Shown: positions 52,899 to 63,710 of the stretch, in pieces
How positions within the stretch are numbered: position 1 is the stretch's first letter
Layout: each line of letters begins with the position of its first letter
Origin: Cepaea nemoralis
Taxonomy: Eukaryota; Mollusca; Gastropoda; Stylommatophora; Helicidae
Direction: 5' to 3'
Assembly: GCA_014155875.1 (NCBI GenBank)
Contig: JACEFZ010027759.1
Location: 47,501-111,500 of the forward strand
DNA length: 64,000 nucleotides
Position numbers and translations under genes: made by a program
Notes under the pieces: model-generated
What the model saw: only the letters and a program-made list of their open reading frames with translations
Database searches by the model: none
What the model was told of the DNA's origin: nothing

Positions 52899-52979
52899 CT
52901 GGATAGGAAGAAACAGAGCAGCTCAACATAAAAAATGAATGGTCAAATTAAATACTGACATATCATTATCATCATCTTC

Positions 52980-53935
52980 TTGTAACCTGCCAAACTGAGT
53001 AAGTGTTCATGTCTCACCACAGACCTCAGTCCTTGATGTTATGGACTTCTATTGTTATATCTCTGTGTCACCGTCTTAGGCCAACCAGCATAATTTCTCT
53101 TGGTCTGCCTCTTCAAATGCTGTATCTCTGTGTCACCGTCTTAGGCCAACCAGCATAATTTCTCTTGGTCTGCCTCCTCAAATGCTGTATCTCTGTGTCA
53201 CCATCTTAGGCCAACCAGCATAATTTCTCTTGGTCTGCCTCTTCAAATGCTGTATCTCTGTGTCACCATCTTAGGCCAACCAGCATAATTTCTCTTGGTC
53301 TGCCTCTTCAAATGCTGTATCTCTGTGTCACCGTCTTAGGCCAACCAGCATAATTTCTCTTGGTCTGCCTCCTCAAATGCTGTATCTTTGTGTCACCGTC
53401 TTAGGCCAACCAGCATAATTTCTCTTGGTCTGCCTCTTCAAATGCTGTATCTCTGTGTCATCGTCTTAGACCAACCAGCATAATTTCTCTTGGTCTGCCT
53501 CTTCAAATGCTGTATCTCTGTGTCACCGTCTTAGGCCAACCAGCATAATTTCTCTTGGTCTGCCTCTTCAAATGCTGATTTTCCAGTTGTCACAATATTT
53601 TCCAATGCTTCTGTTATCATTACATACCCAAAGAACATTGTTTCCCTATTTCTAACAGTTGTATACAGTGTTCTAATTTTAGTAGCCTTTTCTTAGCAAT
53701 CGTTGTTAGTTACCCTGACAATCCTAGGTGTTTGCAATAATCATCACAGAAACTACATCTCTGTTGCCTCCAAGCTCTTCTTAATTTTTCATTCACATTC
53801 CAGGATTCACAGCCATACATGGAGCAGAACAGGTTCTATATACAATTTCACTACTCTCTGTCTGACAATTAATGCGAGTGACTTATTACATAACACTTCT
53901 CATCTTCTGAAATGCAGCACTGTATGAAAAAAAGA
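52980..53935 (-). pseudogene. LINE ORF2 C-terminal fragment containing a 65-bp array
   Basis: On the minus strand the fragment reads NKSLALIVRQRVVKLYIEPV near 53860, then EALENIVTTGKS near 53600, and runs into the tandem array (53061-53580). Stops and frameshifts are present. The family resembles 7636-8540. Confidence 0.7.
53061..53580. repeat. 65-bp tandem array, 8 copies
   Basis: CTCTGTGTCACCGTCTTAGG recurs at 53061, 53126, 53191, 53256, 53321, 53386, 53451 and 53516, with only single-base differences. It grew inside the LINE fragment. Confidence 0.97.
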
Positions 53936-54059
53936 TGGATGGTAAAGGTAATCCTGTGGAAGATGTTTCTGCACAATGTGAATCAACAGAACTTAACATA
54001 TACTAGCTCACAGCATCATGGACCAAGAAAAAGAAAAATACTGTCCTTCTACAAGATTT

Positions 54060-54335
54060 CTACATCACAGAAAACTGGCTCACAAACATCGTTTCTCAGA
54101 AACTGAAACACTTCGATCGTATGACACATCACCGCGGCTTGGAAAGAGAAGTGCAGGACATGGTTCTTGTCAAAGGGGCAGGAGTCAACCGGATTGAAGA
54201 TGGGCATCGTACATTAGAGACACCTTGGACATGAGGGTACATGAGGTGGGAAAACTGGTGAGGAATTGAGAGCCTTTTTGGTGAGCTGTGATGAGAGCGA
54301 CATTCTGCAGAGGGCTTGATACATCATGATGATGA
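54060..54335 (+). pseudogene. LINE ORF2 C-terminal remnant with ATG-repeat tail
   Basis: IRDTLDMRVHEVGKLVRN and the end CATCATGATGATGATCTG. Same family as 45950-46145. Confidence 0.6.
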
Positions 54336-54464
54336 TCTGTTTACATGATACATAAAAACTCCAATCACTAAAGAACTCTTGATGCCACTGAATTAACATG
54401 ATAAATAAATTTAATGGCATTGATTAGCACCCACAGAAACAAAGGTTAAAAAATGTTTTCTGTA

Positions 54465-54682
54465 TATACATAATAGGATGTCTCAGTCAACCTCAGCATT
54501 TTTCAGCTGTTTATGATTTCTTGGCAAGTTTACATTCAGTAGTTTGACACTGCTTTTCTGAACGGACCAGCACCTCATTTTTCATTGTATCAATGCAAAG
54601 CCTGTCTGCTGCCAAATCATCCTACAGCTGTGTTTCGAACGCGGTATGTAACCCATTCGCCACAGAGCCGGCAAAGGTAAGA
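54465..54682 (-). mobile_element. SINE-B copy
   Basis: Complement of the core at about 54534-54562 and the tRNA-like head at the right (GCCGGCTCTGTGGCGAATGG, box B GTTCGAAACAC near 54637). Confidence 0.75.
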
Positions 54683-54779
54683 AGTAGATGTCATGGGACA
54701 CACTACGCAGCAAGAAAACTGGAAGCTACTAGGTGCACCCAGACTTGAACCTCTATCATGTGACCTGCCAGTTGGTGAA

Positions 54780-55095
54780 GGCATTGATACATCTCCACAG
54801 TTCTCAGCCCTTGGTGTTCCGAATCAATTCCACTGATATTCCTCCATGCTTCAGTCCATCCAACATCATGTCTCCCTGTCTGCTTCTGTCTCCTCTACCA
54901 CTGATCTTTCCAATCACCCAATGTTTTCCAATACCTCTCTTCTCATCACATGACCAAAGAATGATGTTTGCCTCTTTCTTAGAGTGGTATAAAATGTATT
55001 AGCCTCTTCAAAGCAATCATTCTAATTACTCTGGCAGTCAAAGTCTATTGCCTTCAAGCTCTTCCTAATTTGTTCCTTCATGTAGATGATAGTCC
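54780..55095 (-). pseudogene. LINE ORF2 C-terminal remnant
   Basis: Colinear with 44385-44570 (CAGCCCTTGGTGTTCCGAAT; TCTGTCTCCTCTACCACTGA), with an upstream extension. Confidence 0.6.
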
Positions 55096-55152
55096 TAGTC
55101 TAAAATGGAAAAAAAAAATTCCATGATAAGATAATGGAAAAACAATTCTTAC

Positions 55153-55199
55153 CACTTTTATAGTCACTGTCAAACATAGCTTTCCTCCCCACATAGAAT
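55153..55199 (-). CDS. PCID2: PCID2 exon (47 nt)
   Basis: Acceptor GCTGTCGACAG, donor GTAAGA. Split codons at both ends close as Arg and Ala. It encodes FYVGRKAMFDSDYKS, matching the PCID2 segment before the AEEYL helix. Confidence 0.93.
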
Positions 55200-55309
55200 C
55201 TGTCGACAGCAAACGGTTTGGTTATTTAAATGTGTGATTTTTAAATGATTTCCATACATGAAATGCACATACTAATAAGAAACTTAGGTAATTATATTCA
55301 TTTCATTTT

Positions 55310-55640
55310 GATGCACACCCTCAGGACATTGGGCTGGAGTCTGTTGACAATGAAATACCTCAAACCAGGAAACATGACCACTCCTAGGCCTAATCCCAAC
55401 CAGCTCATAATGTGCTGTGCTGAACCATGTCCTTGTTACATCCTAATGTGCCTTGCCACAGATGTGAAGTTCCGGTACCATCTTGAACACCCTTCTGGTT
55501 TATAGCTTGGAGAGGAGAAAGATAACATTGCAACACAGTTCCCATGAAGATGGTACTTTATTAATCGGATCAGGAAGAAAGTCTTTATACCAACTTCACT
55601 TCAGTAAATGCTACACCTTTTCAAGGATTAAATGAAGCTG
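55310..55640 (-). mobile_element. Second copy of the ~330-bp repeat
   Basis: Colinear with 51005-51330 (GGGCTGGAGTCTGTTGACAA; CATGTCCTTGTTACATCC; GATCAGGAAGAAAGTCT). Confidence 0.65.
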
Positions 55641-55699
55641 AATGCAAACATCAGACTAGAGAACTTAAAATTCAGTTTTCCAGAGGACTCACACCAATC

Positions 55700-56960
55700 A
55701 ACCAAACAATCAGATATCATAACTGTCTGTGACAATGACAATTGGATATCACATTTATCTGTAACTGTGACAATGGCAATCAGATATCATATATGTCGGT
55801 AACTGTGACAATGGCAATCAGATATCATGTCTGTCTGTAACTATGATAATGGCAGGCGGATATCATATCTGTCTGTAACTGTGACAATGGCAATCAGATA
55901 TCATATCTGTCTGTGACTGTGACAAGGACAATCAGATATTATGTTTGTCTGTGATTGTAACAACGACAATCAGATATATCTGCCTGTAACTGTGACAGTG
56001 ACAATCAGATATATCTGTCTCTAGCTGTGACAGTGACAATCCGATATCATATTTGTAGCTAATAAAATTAATATCTGATATTATATTGGTCTGTAACTGT
56101 GACAATGACAATCAGATATCATATCTGTCTGTAACTGTGACAATGACAATCAGATATCATATCTGTCTGTAACTGTGACAATGACAATCAGTTATCATAG
56201 TTATCTGTGACTGTGACAATGACAATCAGATATCTTCTTCTTCTTCTTCGTTCATCCGGAGTTTTTTTTTCGGATGTGATTGCGTTGTGCCTGTTTACAG
56301 CAGAGCTGCGTTATTGCGCCGTTAGGCCGACACATCCGACTTCTGCGGGCATTTGTTGACCGGGTTAACCTTCCCGGCAATCAGATATCATATCTGTCTG
56401 TAACTGTGACAATGACAATCAGATATCATAGTTATCTGTGACTGTGACAATGACAATCAGATATCATATCTGTCTGTAACTGTGACAATGGCAATCAGAT
56501 ATATCTGTCTGTAACTGTGACAATGGCAATCAGATATCATAGTTATCTGTGACTGTGACAATGACAATCAGATATCATATCTGTCTGTAACTTTGACAAT
56601 GGCAATCAGATATGATATATGTCTGTGACTGTGACAATGGCAATCAGATATGATATCTGTCTGTGACTGTGACAATGGCAATCAGATATATCCATCTCTA
56701 GCTGTGAAACTGACAATCCAATATATGTGTAGCTGTTAAAATGATTTCTGATATCATATTGGTCTGTAACTGTGATATTGGCAATTTGTTTGTAACTGTG
56801 ACAATGACAATTATATATCACGTGTCTGTAAGTGTGACAATTACAATCAGATACCACATTTGTCTGTAACTGTGACAAAGACAAAACTGATATTTTCCTG
56901 CGGCAGTGATAATAAAAAAAAATAGTTACATATCTGTAACTGTGACAATGATTAAAATAG
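55700..56960. repeat. 38-bp minisatellite, about 30 diverged copies
   Basis: The unit TCTGTCTGTAACTGTGACAA TGACAATCAGATATCATA repeats with substitutions and small deletions. It is interrupted at 56235-56377 by a SINE-E insertion. It lies in the PCID2 intron right up to the exon at 57003, whose left flank (TGTATGTGACTAACTGTGAC) resembles the unit. Confidence 0.93.
56235..56377 (-). mobile_element. SINE-E with (AAG)n tail, inserted in the minisatellite
   Basis: On the minus strand CGGGAAGGTTAACCCGGTCA, AGAAGTCGGATGTGTCGGCC, CGCAGCTCTGCTGTAAACAG and CTCCGGATGAACG, ending in AAGAAGAAGAAGAAG. Flanking CAATCAGATATC (56223-56234 and 56378-56389) is a possible 12-bp target-site duplication, although that word belongs to the array unit. 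Confidence 0.82.
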
Positions 56961-57002
56961 ATACATTAACTGTCTATAGCTGCGGCTAATGACACATCTT
57001 AC

Positions 57003-57097
57003 CTGTATGTGACTAACTGTGACAAACTAAACTTGTCTTTGATTGGAAGGCTTTCAATGGCTCGAATCAACGGCTTACACAGGTGTAGTTTGTTAAT
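57003..57097 (-). CDS. PCID2: PCID2 exon (95 nt)
   Basis: Acceptor TTTTTCATGACAG, donor GTAAGA, phase 0 at the start. It encodes [20 protein letters not shown] followed by [25 protein letters not shown] is a highly conserved PCID2 signature. Confidence 0.95.
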
Positions 57098-57294
57098 CTG
57101 TCATGAAAAATTACGTTAATATTTCAAGACAATTGTGATATTTCAAACAATGAGTGAACATTAATTTCAGCCCAGATTCCCTTTCCCCTCACATATCCTC
57201 CCTCAACTAACGGCAAGGCCATGTGGCACTTAATGACCTGATATACTAAAATATATCCTTTACCTTGAGTCAAATATGATATAGAGTTCTTCTT

Positions 57295-57550
57295 ATAGTC
57301 CATGCCATGTGGCATTGGTCTTCGTGTTTGTCCACAGCCTTCGATCTCATGTACTGCTAATCATTTTTAATGCAAACGTTCCTTCATGTCATGTCAAATG
57401 GTCTAGCATTTTCTCTCTTGATTTCCCCATGCCTCTCTTCCCATCCAACTTTCCCACTGTCACGACATTCTCCAGTTTTCCCCTTCTCATGACAAGCCCA
57501 AAGAATGTGGACTGTCTTATTCTGATGCGAGTAACCAGTTCTCCTTAGAT
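57295..57550 (-). pseudogene. LINE ORF2 C-terminal fragment
   Basis: The minus strand reads ELVTRIRIRQSTFFGLVMRR, LENVVTVGKLDGKRG and MLDHLT. Same family as 20077-20394. Confidence 0.75.
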
Positions 57551-57639
57551 AAAGAGCTTCACAACAGGTTGTTGTGGAGATATTATTTGTGACAGGAGTT
57601 CAAAACCTACTGAAATTCATTGTCGGCTGTCACGTGTGT

Positions 57640-58900
57640 CTGGACAATAGACTGAGCACATTCATCAGTGTTTGAAAATGTAAACGCTTTCATAATAGTC
57701 ATGAATCCATTGAGGGTGAGCCCCATAATGAGTCGACCTAAAAGTGTCATTACGAGTGAAGTCATAAAGTGTCAAAAAGGTTGTTTCGAACAATCACAGA
57801 GTTACTACTGTGCGCGAAGTCGTGATGGCTACTTTCATAAGCAAAAGATCTGTGGACATTATCATCAAGGATTACCTCGATTTTCATAAAATTTCCTGTT
57901 GATGGGTGCCAAACAACTTAATTTTTACTTTAAAAAAAACACAGCAAGAGCAGAAGAGCTGTGATTTGCTGAAAACAAATGGGTCGGTACAAAGTGAGGT
58001 GGTGATTTTCTACACATTTTCATTACAACTGTTGAGACATTGGTACATCACTACATGCCTGAAACAAATAGATCATCCATGCAATAAAAACACCCAGGAT
58101 CACCGCCACCTAAACAGTTTCCCTCAGCACTTTCAGTGGGTAAGGTTATGGCATCATGTTTTGGGACCACAAAAGTATTGTTATGTGGATTTCTTAAAAA
58201 GGGGAGAAACTATAAATGCTGAGTATTCCTCACTACTTTCTAATTCCTCCGAAATCGGAGAGTGTCTGCCTGTACAGCGAGGAACCACCAGTCTGCACAC
58301 CAATAAGCCAGACATGGGACAATGGATACTCACGCAAACCTCAGGTCCCATATGACATCATACTGATGTTGGACAACAGGATGCTTTCATCCGACATACA
58401 GGACTTTGCGTAGGAGCTCAAGCCAACGAACACAAGCAAGCAAGCAAGCACTACTTTCTAACAAAGTTCAGAAGGCCATTCACCATAAACACACAGGATT
58501 GTCCAATAAAGGTGTCATTCTTCAACATGACAACACCAGACCTCATACAGCCGCCAAAACTATGGTATTTATTGACCAATTGCAATCAAAGGGATTGCCC
58601 CACTCGCCTTACAGTCCTGACATGACTCTGATTTTCACCTTTTTGGCCCTTTGAAACAGCATCTCGAAGGACACAAGTTGACACAGATGATGAAATGTAT
58701 CAGACAGTTCTCCAGTCACTCAAGAACCAGCTACAAGAATTGTATGCTGCTGGAATACAGCAGCTGGTAGCCCGATGAGAAAAATGTGTTGCAGTGGCAG
58801 GTGAATATGTCAAAAAATAGTACAGGAAATTTCCATTTGTCTCTCATAGTTATCCAGGTATTAGATCAATTCGGATACTTTCTGGACAACCCTTGTATTG
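57640..58900 (+). pseudogene. Mariner-like transposase, decayed and split by a SINE
   Basis: Plus-strand fragments in order: a helix-turn-helix region (SRDGYFHKQKICGHYHQGLP); WVHHY/QWKHPGSPPP-like residues around 58060-58110; GKVMASCFG and DFLKRGETINAEY near 58140-58220; after the SINE insertion, FNMTTPDLIQ/NDNARPHTA-like residues near 58520-58560; and the tail QLQELYAAGIQQLVARWEKC near 58735. A possible right terminus is TTTCTGGACAACCCTTGTA near 58885; I did not find the left inverted repeat. Multiple frameshifts. Confidence 0.75.
58244..58448 (+). mobile_element. SINE-H, 5'-truncated, with (CAAG)n tail and 13-bp target-site duplication
   Basis: Flanked by a perfect CACTACTTTCTAA (58231-58243 and 58449-58461). 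It matches the 3' 205 bp of the element at 5764-6095 and ends ACAAGCAAGCAAGCAAG. It interrupts the mariner transposase remnant. Confidence 0.9.
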
Positions 58901-59159
58901 AACTCCCTAGAAGCTTAGATAGTTAAATGTTTCCATTTAAACAAACTGAATTATTTACTATCAAACTTAAAAGACAATGGTAATACTGTATGAGATACAT
59001 CTACAGTAGCATATCGCAAAAGGTATTGGTTATGTTGATACCACAATAATAGTACAGCATATGTGAAGTTTGTAATATTGTAACTTGCCAACCAAGACAC
59101 TGTCTACCTTCAATACCCAGCAGTCACGGGATTCTTTTTTTTTTTCTGACCAACACATT

Positions 59160-59402
59160 TCTGAAGCTGTGGCAGAGCCATGGATAGCACGCTTGCCTGT
59201 CGGATTGATGGTCATGTGTTCCAATCCCCACTGACAACAGGTTCTTAAAGTTCCCTGCACTGCCAGGTTGACCCAGCCTAAAATCAGTACCAGGAATGTC
59301 ATGGGAAGCGAAGATGACCAGCATGGTATTTACCACATCACTCATCGAATGCCTAGTGGTCAATAAAAATATGAGTCTAGCACCATACATTCAGTAAGCC
59401 TC
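59160..59402 (+). mobile_element. SINE-A, near full length
   Basis: Head GCTGTGGCAGAGCCATGGAT, box B GTGTTCCAATCCCC near 59216, body GTTGACCCAGCCTAAAATCA and the 3' end AGCACCATACATTCAGTAAG. Confidence 0.8.
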
Positions 59403-59757
59403 ACGCATCCTTTACTTTTCTTCACTTACAGCTGGAGGGGAGACAGAGCTAAATTAATTGGGTATCAGATAATTTTCAGAATAGTCTGGAAAGGAAAGAA
59501 GGGAATTTGCCATTCCATTTCATTATGTCATTAAAATGGTATGACAGAATCACTCATATGGAGCTTATGGAAAGAAAGAAATTTCAGTGAAACAAGAGGT
59601 GGGGAAAATATGCTAGGCATTGGGTATGACATAAACAGAGAAAACCTGTGAATAGTCTAATTAAAATTACATTTAAAATAAAATAAAAGTTAGTAATATT
59701 AAAATAGTTAAATTCTTATACAAATTAGTAATATGAAAATAGTTAAATTCTAATTAC
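59403..59757. other. Intron sequence without recognised feature
   Basis: It includes an ATTGGGTATCAGATAATTTT word also seen near 36665 and 39890, and a local TTAGTAATATNAAAATAGTTAAATTC duplication (59690-59750). Confidence 0.5.
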
Positions 59758-59833
59758 CTTAAAGTAGATCTTGAACAGCTGATTGACAAGGTTCAGCATT
59801 CCCCACTTTTTAGAATCTTCTATTGCAGCTCGG
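59758..59833 (-). CDS. PCID2: PCID2 exon (76 nt)
   Basis: Acceptor TTTCAAACAATACAG, donor GTAATT. The first base completes Asn and the exon ends in phase 0. It encodes [20 protein letters not shown] and KIYFK, a conserved PCID2 segment. Confidence 0.94.
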
Positions 59834-59924
59834 CTGTATTGTTTGAAAGAAAACGCACATCTGTTAATACAGCTCAAATATACAAGAATATACAAGCAAA
59901 GGACCCTGTAACATGCCCTAAAGC

Positions 59925-60160
59925 AAATGGTGCTAGACCTTTATTGTTAAAGTCCAATCGGCACTTGGAGTGTGGTGTGGTTAGTATCATGCTGGCCACC
60001 GTCACTCCCCAGAACTTTTCCTGGTACACCTTATAGGCTGGGTTGACCTGGAAGCCCACAGGAAAATTTTTTTTACATCCCAGCTGTGATGAGGAGTTGA
60101 ACACATGACCACGAAATTGGCATGAGCATGTTAGCAACTGTACTACCACAACTCCCCAGT
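59925..60160 (-). mobile_element. SINE-A copy
   Basis: The minus strand has head GGGGAGTTGTGGTAGTACAG, box B GTGTTCAACTCC, body GGTCAACCCAGCCTATAAGG and 3' end AAGGTCTAGCACCATTTGC. Confidence 0.75.
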
Positions 60161-60206
60161 GAAAGGAATAGGAAGTAAAGTAATGGTCCTTTTTTATACC
60201 TTAAGG

Positions 60207-62328
60207 CAGTGCTTCCCAAAGTGGTGATCCGCAGACCAGTGCCAGTCCACGAGCCCTTTTTGGCCAGTCCGCAACGTGAGTTGAAAAAAGAAAAGAGTTA
60301 AATAGTTTCTCCTTTGAGGACTGTTTTTAAAAAACAAGATTGTCCTTTTCTCAAAACATGATATCTGTATCGTTTTTATGGTAATTTAATTTTAAAATAA
60401 ATTGAGCATGCAGCCATATAACCCAAGGAGTATTTATTTTTAAGGAGAAGCAAATCATCGGTTCAATGGGAAAGTTAAAAATAGTAACCAGCTGAGACCG
60501 ATACTAAAAGCTGGCCCGGTCGACGACATTTGTTATTGACGACGTGCGTTTCTTTTCTTTCCTATGTTACGAAAAGTGAGAAAGATGCACATTATAATTT
60601 GCTGATTGTCATAAGATGCAGAACATACAGAAACAGTATGGAAATTTGTTCTCCTTTGCGGGTAGCGCTGTCTACAATTGAGCCACGATTTGATAAGCTT
60701 GTAAATAATAAACAGGCCCACCCCTCGCATTAAATAGTTACTGTAAGCAGCTGATCATTAAATTATTTTTATTACAACATACTGTAATTTAGTCAGCTTG
60801 TTTAAAATCTGGGTTGGTGGTTGGAGCATCGGTGTGTGATGAGTGTGGGGATGTGTGTGTGTGGAAGGGGGATGTGGCTGGATGGAGGATGTATGTGTCG
60901 GTAGTGAGGGTGATTGTAGATGGGGGATGTGTGGGTCGGTAGGAGATTGTGGGAGATGTGTGTGTGGGTGAGGGATGTGTCTTGGGGATGTGTGTGGGTG
61001 TGGTGTTGTGTGAGAGAGAAAATGGGTGTGGATAAAGGATGTGTGTGTGGGTGGGTGGGGGTGTGGTTTCATGTGGGTGTGCGGGTGGGTGTGGATGTTG
61101 TGAGGGTGGGGGATGTGTGTTTGGATGGGTGGTTGGGGTATCTGACTGTGGGTGGGTAGATGGGAGATATATGTGTTGATGAATGGGTGAGGGATGTGTG
61201 GGTGTTAGTGGTTGAGGGATAAGTACATGTGTGGCGTTTTGTGTGAGGGGGATCAGTGTATGGGTGGGGTATGTGTGTGTGGGTTGGGTGTGCATGGACG
61301 GGAGGTGTGTGTTTGTGAATGGGAGATGTGTTGGTGGGTGGGATGTGTGTGAGGGATGTGTGTATGGGTGGGGAGATGTGTGTGTGGGTGGGGATGTGTG
61401 TGTATATGAGTAGGGGTGTGTGGTTAAGGGATGTGTGGCTGGGGGGTGGGTGGGTAGAGGGTGGGTGATTGTATATGGGTAAGGGTGTGTGGTTAAGGGA
61501 TGTGTGGTTAAGGGATGTTTGATTGTGGGATGGGTGGGTGAAGGATGTGTGGATGGGTAGAGGATATGTGGGTGGGTGAGTGTGTGTAGATTAGGAGATG
61601 GTGGGGGATGTTTGTATGGGTGGGCTCGGGATCTGTGAGTGGGCTGGGGGAGATGGGAGATTATGTGGGTGGGTGCGGAATTTGTGTGTGGGTAGGTGCG
61701 GGATATGTGTGTGTGCATGGGGGATGTGTGGTTGAGGGATGTGTGTTTGGCTGGCTGGTTGGAGGTGTGTGGGTGGAGGAGGATATGTGGGTTGGTGATT
61801 GTTGGTGGGGAATGGGATGGGTGGAGGATATGTGAGTGGGTGGGAAGATGTGAGTGGGTGGGAAGATGTGTGTGGGTGGGTGATGTGTGGGTGGGGGAAT
61901 GTATGTGTGCTTGGGGTGTGTCTGATTTGGTATCGTTTTCAAAGATATATTTTATTTTTATTTTATATTGGTGTTCATTACTGTCGGTGTCTACGAGTAT
62001 ATAAACCGTTACAGAAAGACCTAAATGTAGCTTTGACATTTGAAAAATTTTTTGATTTGTAAATCTCTAAAATAAAATTTTTACTCATGAAAATGGGACC
62101 ACCAGTAAATAAATCACCGTCATCCAATAATATTATAAAGAAGTATTTAGCGCACCGGGACAACACCCACAATTATGTTAAATCTTATATTTATATTAAA
62201 ATGTATATTGAGGTCATATAAAATTCCAGATAATATGGAGAACAATTTTTTTTTAAACAGCACTGGTCCCTCGTGGAAAAGGAAAATTTTATGTCGGTCT
62301 GCGAAAGTGAAAAGTTTGGGAAGCACTG
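60207..62328. mobile_element. Non-autonomous hAT element, 2122 bp
   Basis: The terminal inverted repeat CAGTGCTTCCCAAA is perfect over 14 bp at both ends. Further in, related words (GCAGACC, CACGAG) also occur on both sides. The flanks are an 8-bp target-site duplication with one mismatch, CCTTAAGG (60199-60206) and TCTTAAGG (62329-62336), as expected for hAT. No transposase is found inside. The middle is a G/T-rich array. Confidence 0.9.
60820..61925 (+). repeat. Strand-asymmetric G/T-rich minisatellite in the hAT element
   Basis: About 1.1 kb built of GGATGTGTG, TGGGTGGG and GTGTGTGG words with almost no C on the plus strand. The 416-residue His/Pro/Thr frame on the other strand is a by-product. 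In the PCID2 pre-mRNA this is a C/A-rich tract. Confidence 0.92.
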
Positions 62329-62344
62329 TCTTAAGGCACAAGGG

Positions 62345-62515
62345 GCATATGTTGCTGGACCCATAATTTTATATACTAATCAGGTACTTGAGTGTGATGT
62401 AAGCAGCCTCTACTTCCCAAGACTTTTTCTAGAACCTATTTTAGGCTGGGTCGATCTGGGGACTCTTGCTGATGTCACTAAAAAGATGAAAATCCTGCTT
62501 TAAGAAATCGCCAAC
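62345..62515 (-). mobile_element. Partial SINE-A
   Basis: Body words (CTACTTCCCAAGACTTTTTC; TTTTAGGCTGGGTCGATCTG) as in the other minus-strand copies. The head is lost. Confidence 0.6.
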
Positions 62516-62699
62516 TGATAGTTAGCTATGCCTGCAGGAGGCTGTTGCCACTGATATTACTACTAGTTTTTTAAATGATGGTGCTTGGTTTAGAGTGAGC
62601 TCAAATAATAACTGAAGTGTTTAAAGTAATAACCAGGACAGAAACATACAAGATGACAACTAGGAGACATTAGGTCACGATAATAGCTGTCTAGAACTG

Positions 62700-63355
62700 A
62701 ATGAATATTCTCTGCAATATATCTTTGTCATTCGAAGTGAGAAAAAGATATCTTAAGTGCTATGTCAAGCCAATCCTGATGTACAGGCGTGAATTATGAA
62801 CAATTAGTACATTAGTGAGGAATTAGGTGGAAACTGCATAGATGAGGTTTTATAGAAAAATGATGAGAACATCATAGACAGATAAAAAGTATAATGAAGA
62901 TATCATGAAAGAAGTTAACTCACAAAAGTAATAGCTGTCTGGGACTGTAGTAGTAGAACAACGCTGAAAGTGTTTGATAATGTCAAGAATAAGTGATCAA
63001 CTTACAGCAAGTTTATCGGTACAGGTTGAATGAGAAGGTCAATTAATAATAAATGCTGCCAAAGGGGAAAGAACTAGCCAGACTCCAACAAATCAAGAGG
63101 CGAGGAAAAGATGGTACTGAATAGGATATACATTGAGAAAACCTGAGAATAGCATAACTAGAAAGTCCTTTCACTGGAGACAAACAGGACACATGAAAAA
63201 GAGGTTAGGCTTAAAAAGCCACAGAGAAGAGAACTAGGGAGAGAAATGAATAATATGGGGAGGTAATGGCTGTAGGTAAAAAAAAGATAAGTAAAGTAAT
63301 TAGTTGCTTAAGGGCCTATGCTCCAATTGGGGATAAAAGTCTGAAGAAGAAGACT
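62700..63355 (+). pseudogene. LINE ORF2 C-terminal remnant
   Basis: Broken frames: KRYLKCYVKPILMYRREL near 62750, RFYRKMMRTS near 62850, IGYTLRKPENSITRKSFHW near 63125, LLKGLCSNWG near 63305, ending in GAAGAAGAAGACTG. Confidence 0.65.
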
Positions 63356-63606
63356 GCCAATTGGATGAACAATGTTAGAATCTTCATATATACCAGGTCA
63401 CAACTTTATGGATATGAGTGACCACTTCCCGTTCTTGCTGCTTTCCTCAACAGTGAACAGTATCAGGTATCAAACCTGTATGATTTGATTTACCACAACT
63501 TAGTTTCCTGGCAGGCCACCTAAAAACAATCAATACTCTTTCTTAAATTATAACTGTACATAATCTAGTATGAACACAAGAACAAAGAATAGATCATAGA
63601 ACTTAC

Positions 63607-63710
63607 TTGTCTGAAGCACAGACTCTGAACAATCCCATCAACAACTCTGCTGCTTTCTCCAACTTCTCACCAGCTTTCCCTTTGTTCTTTGCTACCAACT
63701 GAATATCTGC
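63607..63710 (-). CDS. PCID2: PCID2 exon (104 nt), most 5' exon in the window
   Basis: Acceptor GACACCGCAG, donor GTAAGT, phase 0 at the start. It encodes [20 protein letters not shown] followed by [14 protein letters not shown]. The exons for the N-terminal third are not in the window. Confidence 0.92.

Larger units (their letters stand above)
29030..63710 (-). other. PCID2: PCID2 gene (partial; ten exons in window)
   Basis: PCID2 (yeast Thp1) is the PCI-domain subunit of the TREX-2 complex, which couples transcription to mRNA export at the nuclear pore. Ten exons on the minus strand total 843 nt, that is 280 codons plus stop. Every junction is GT-AG and every split codon closes in phase. 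The joined protein follows the animal PCID2 sequence without gaps from about a third of the way in to its C-terminus (known animal PCID2 is about 400 residues), so the missing N-terminal exons must lie right of 63710. Introns range from about 1.5 to 11.7 kb and are filled with SINEs, LINEs, mariner and hAT elements and minisatellites. I see no frameshift or premature stop, so the gene looks functional. Confidence 0.93.

Noticed and set aside
60789..62039. 416-residue His/Pro/Thr-rich frame on the minus strand
   Set aside because: It is the complement of the G/T-rich array inside the hAT element; the periodic composition explains the open frame.
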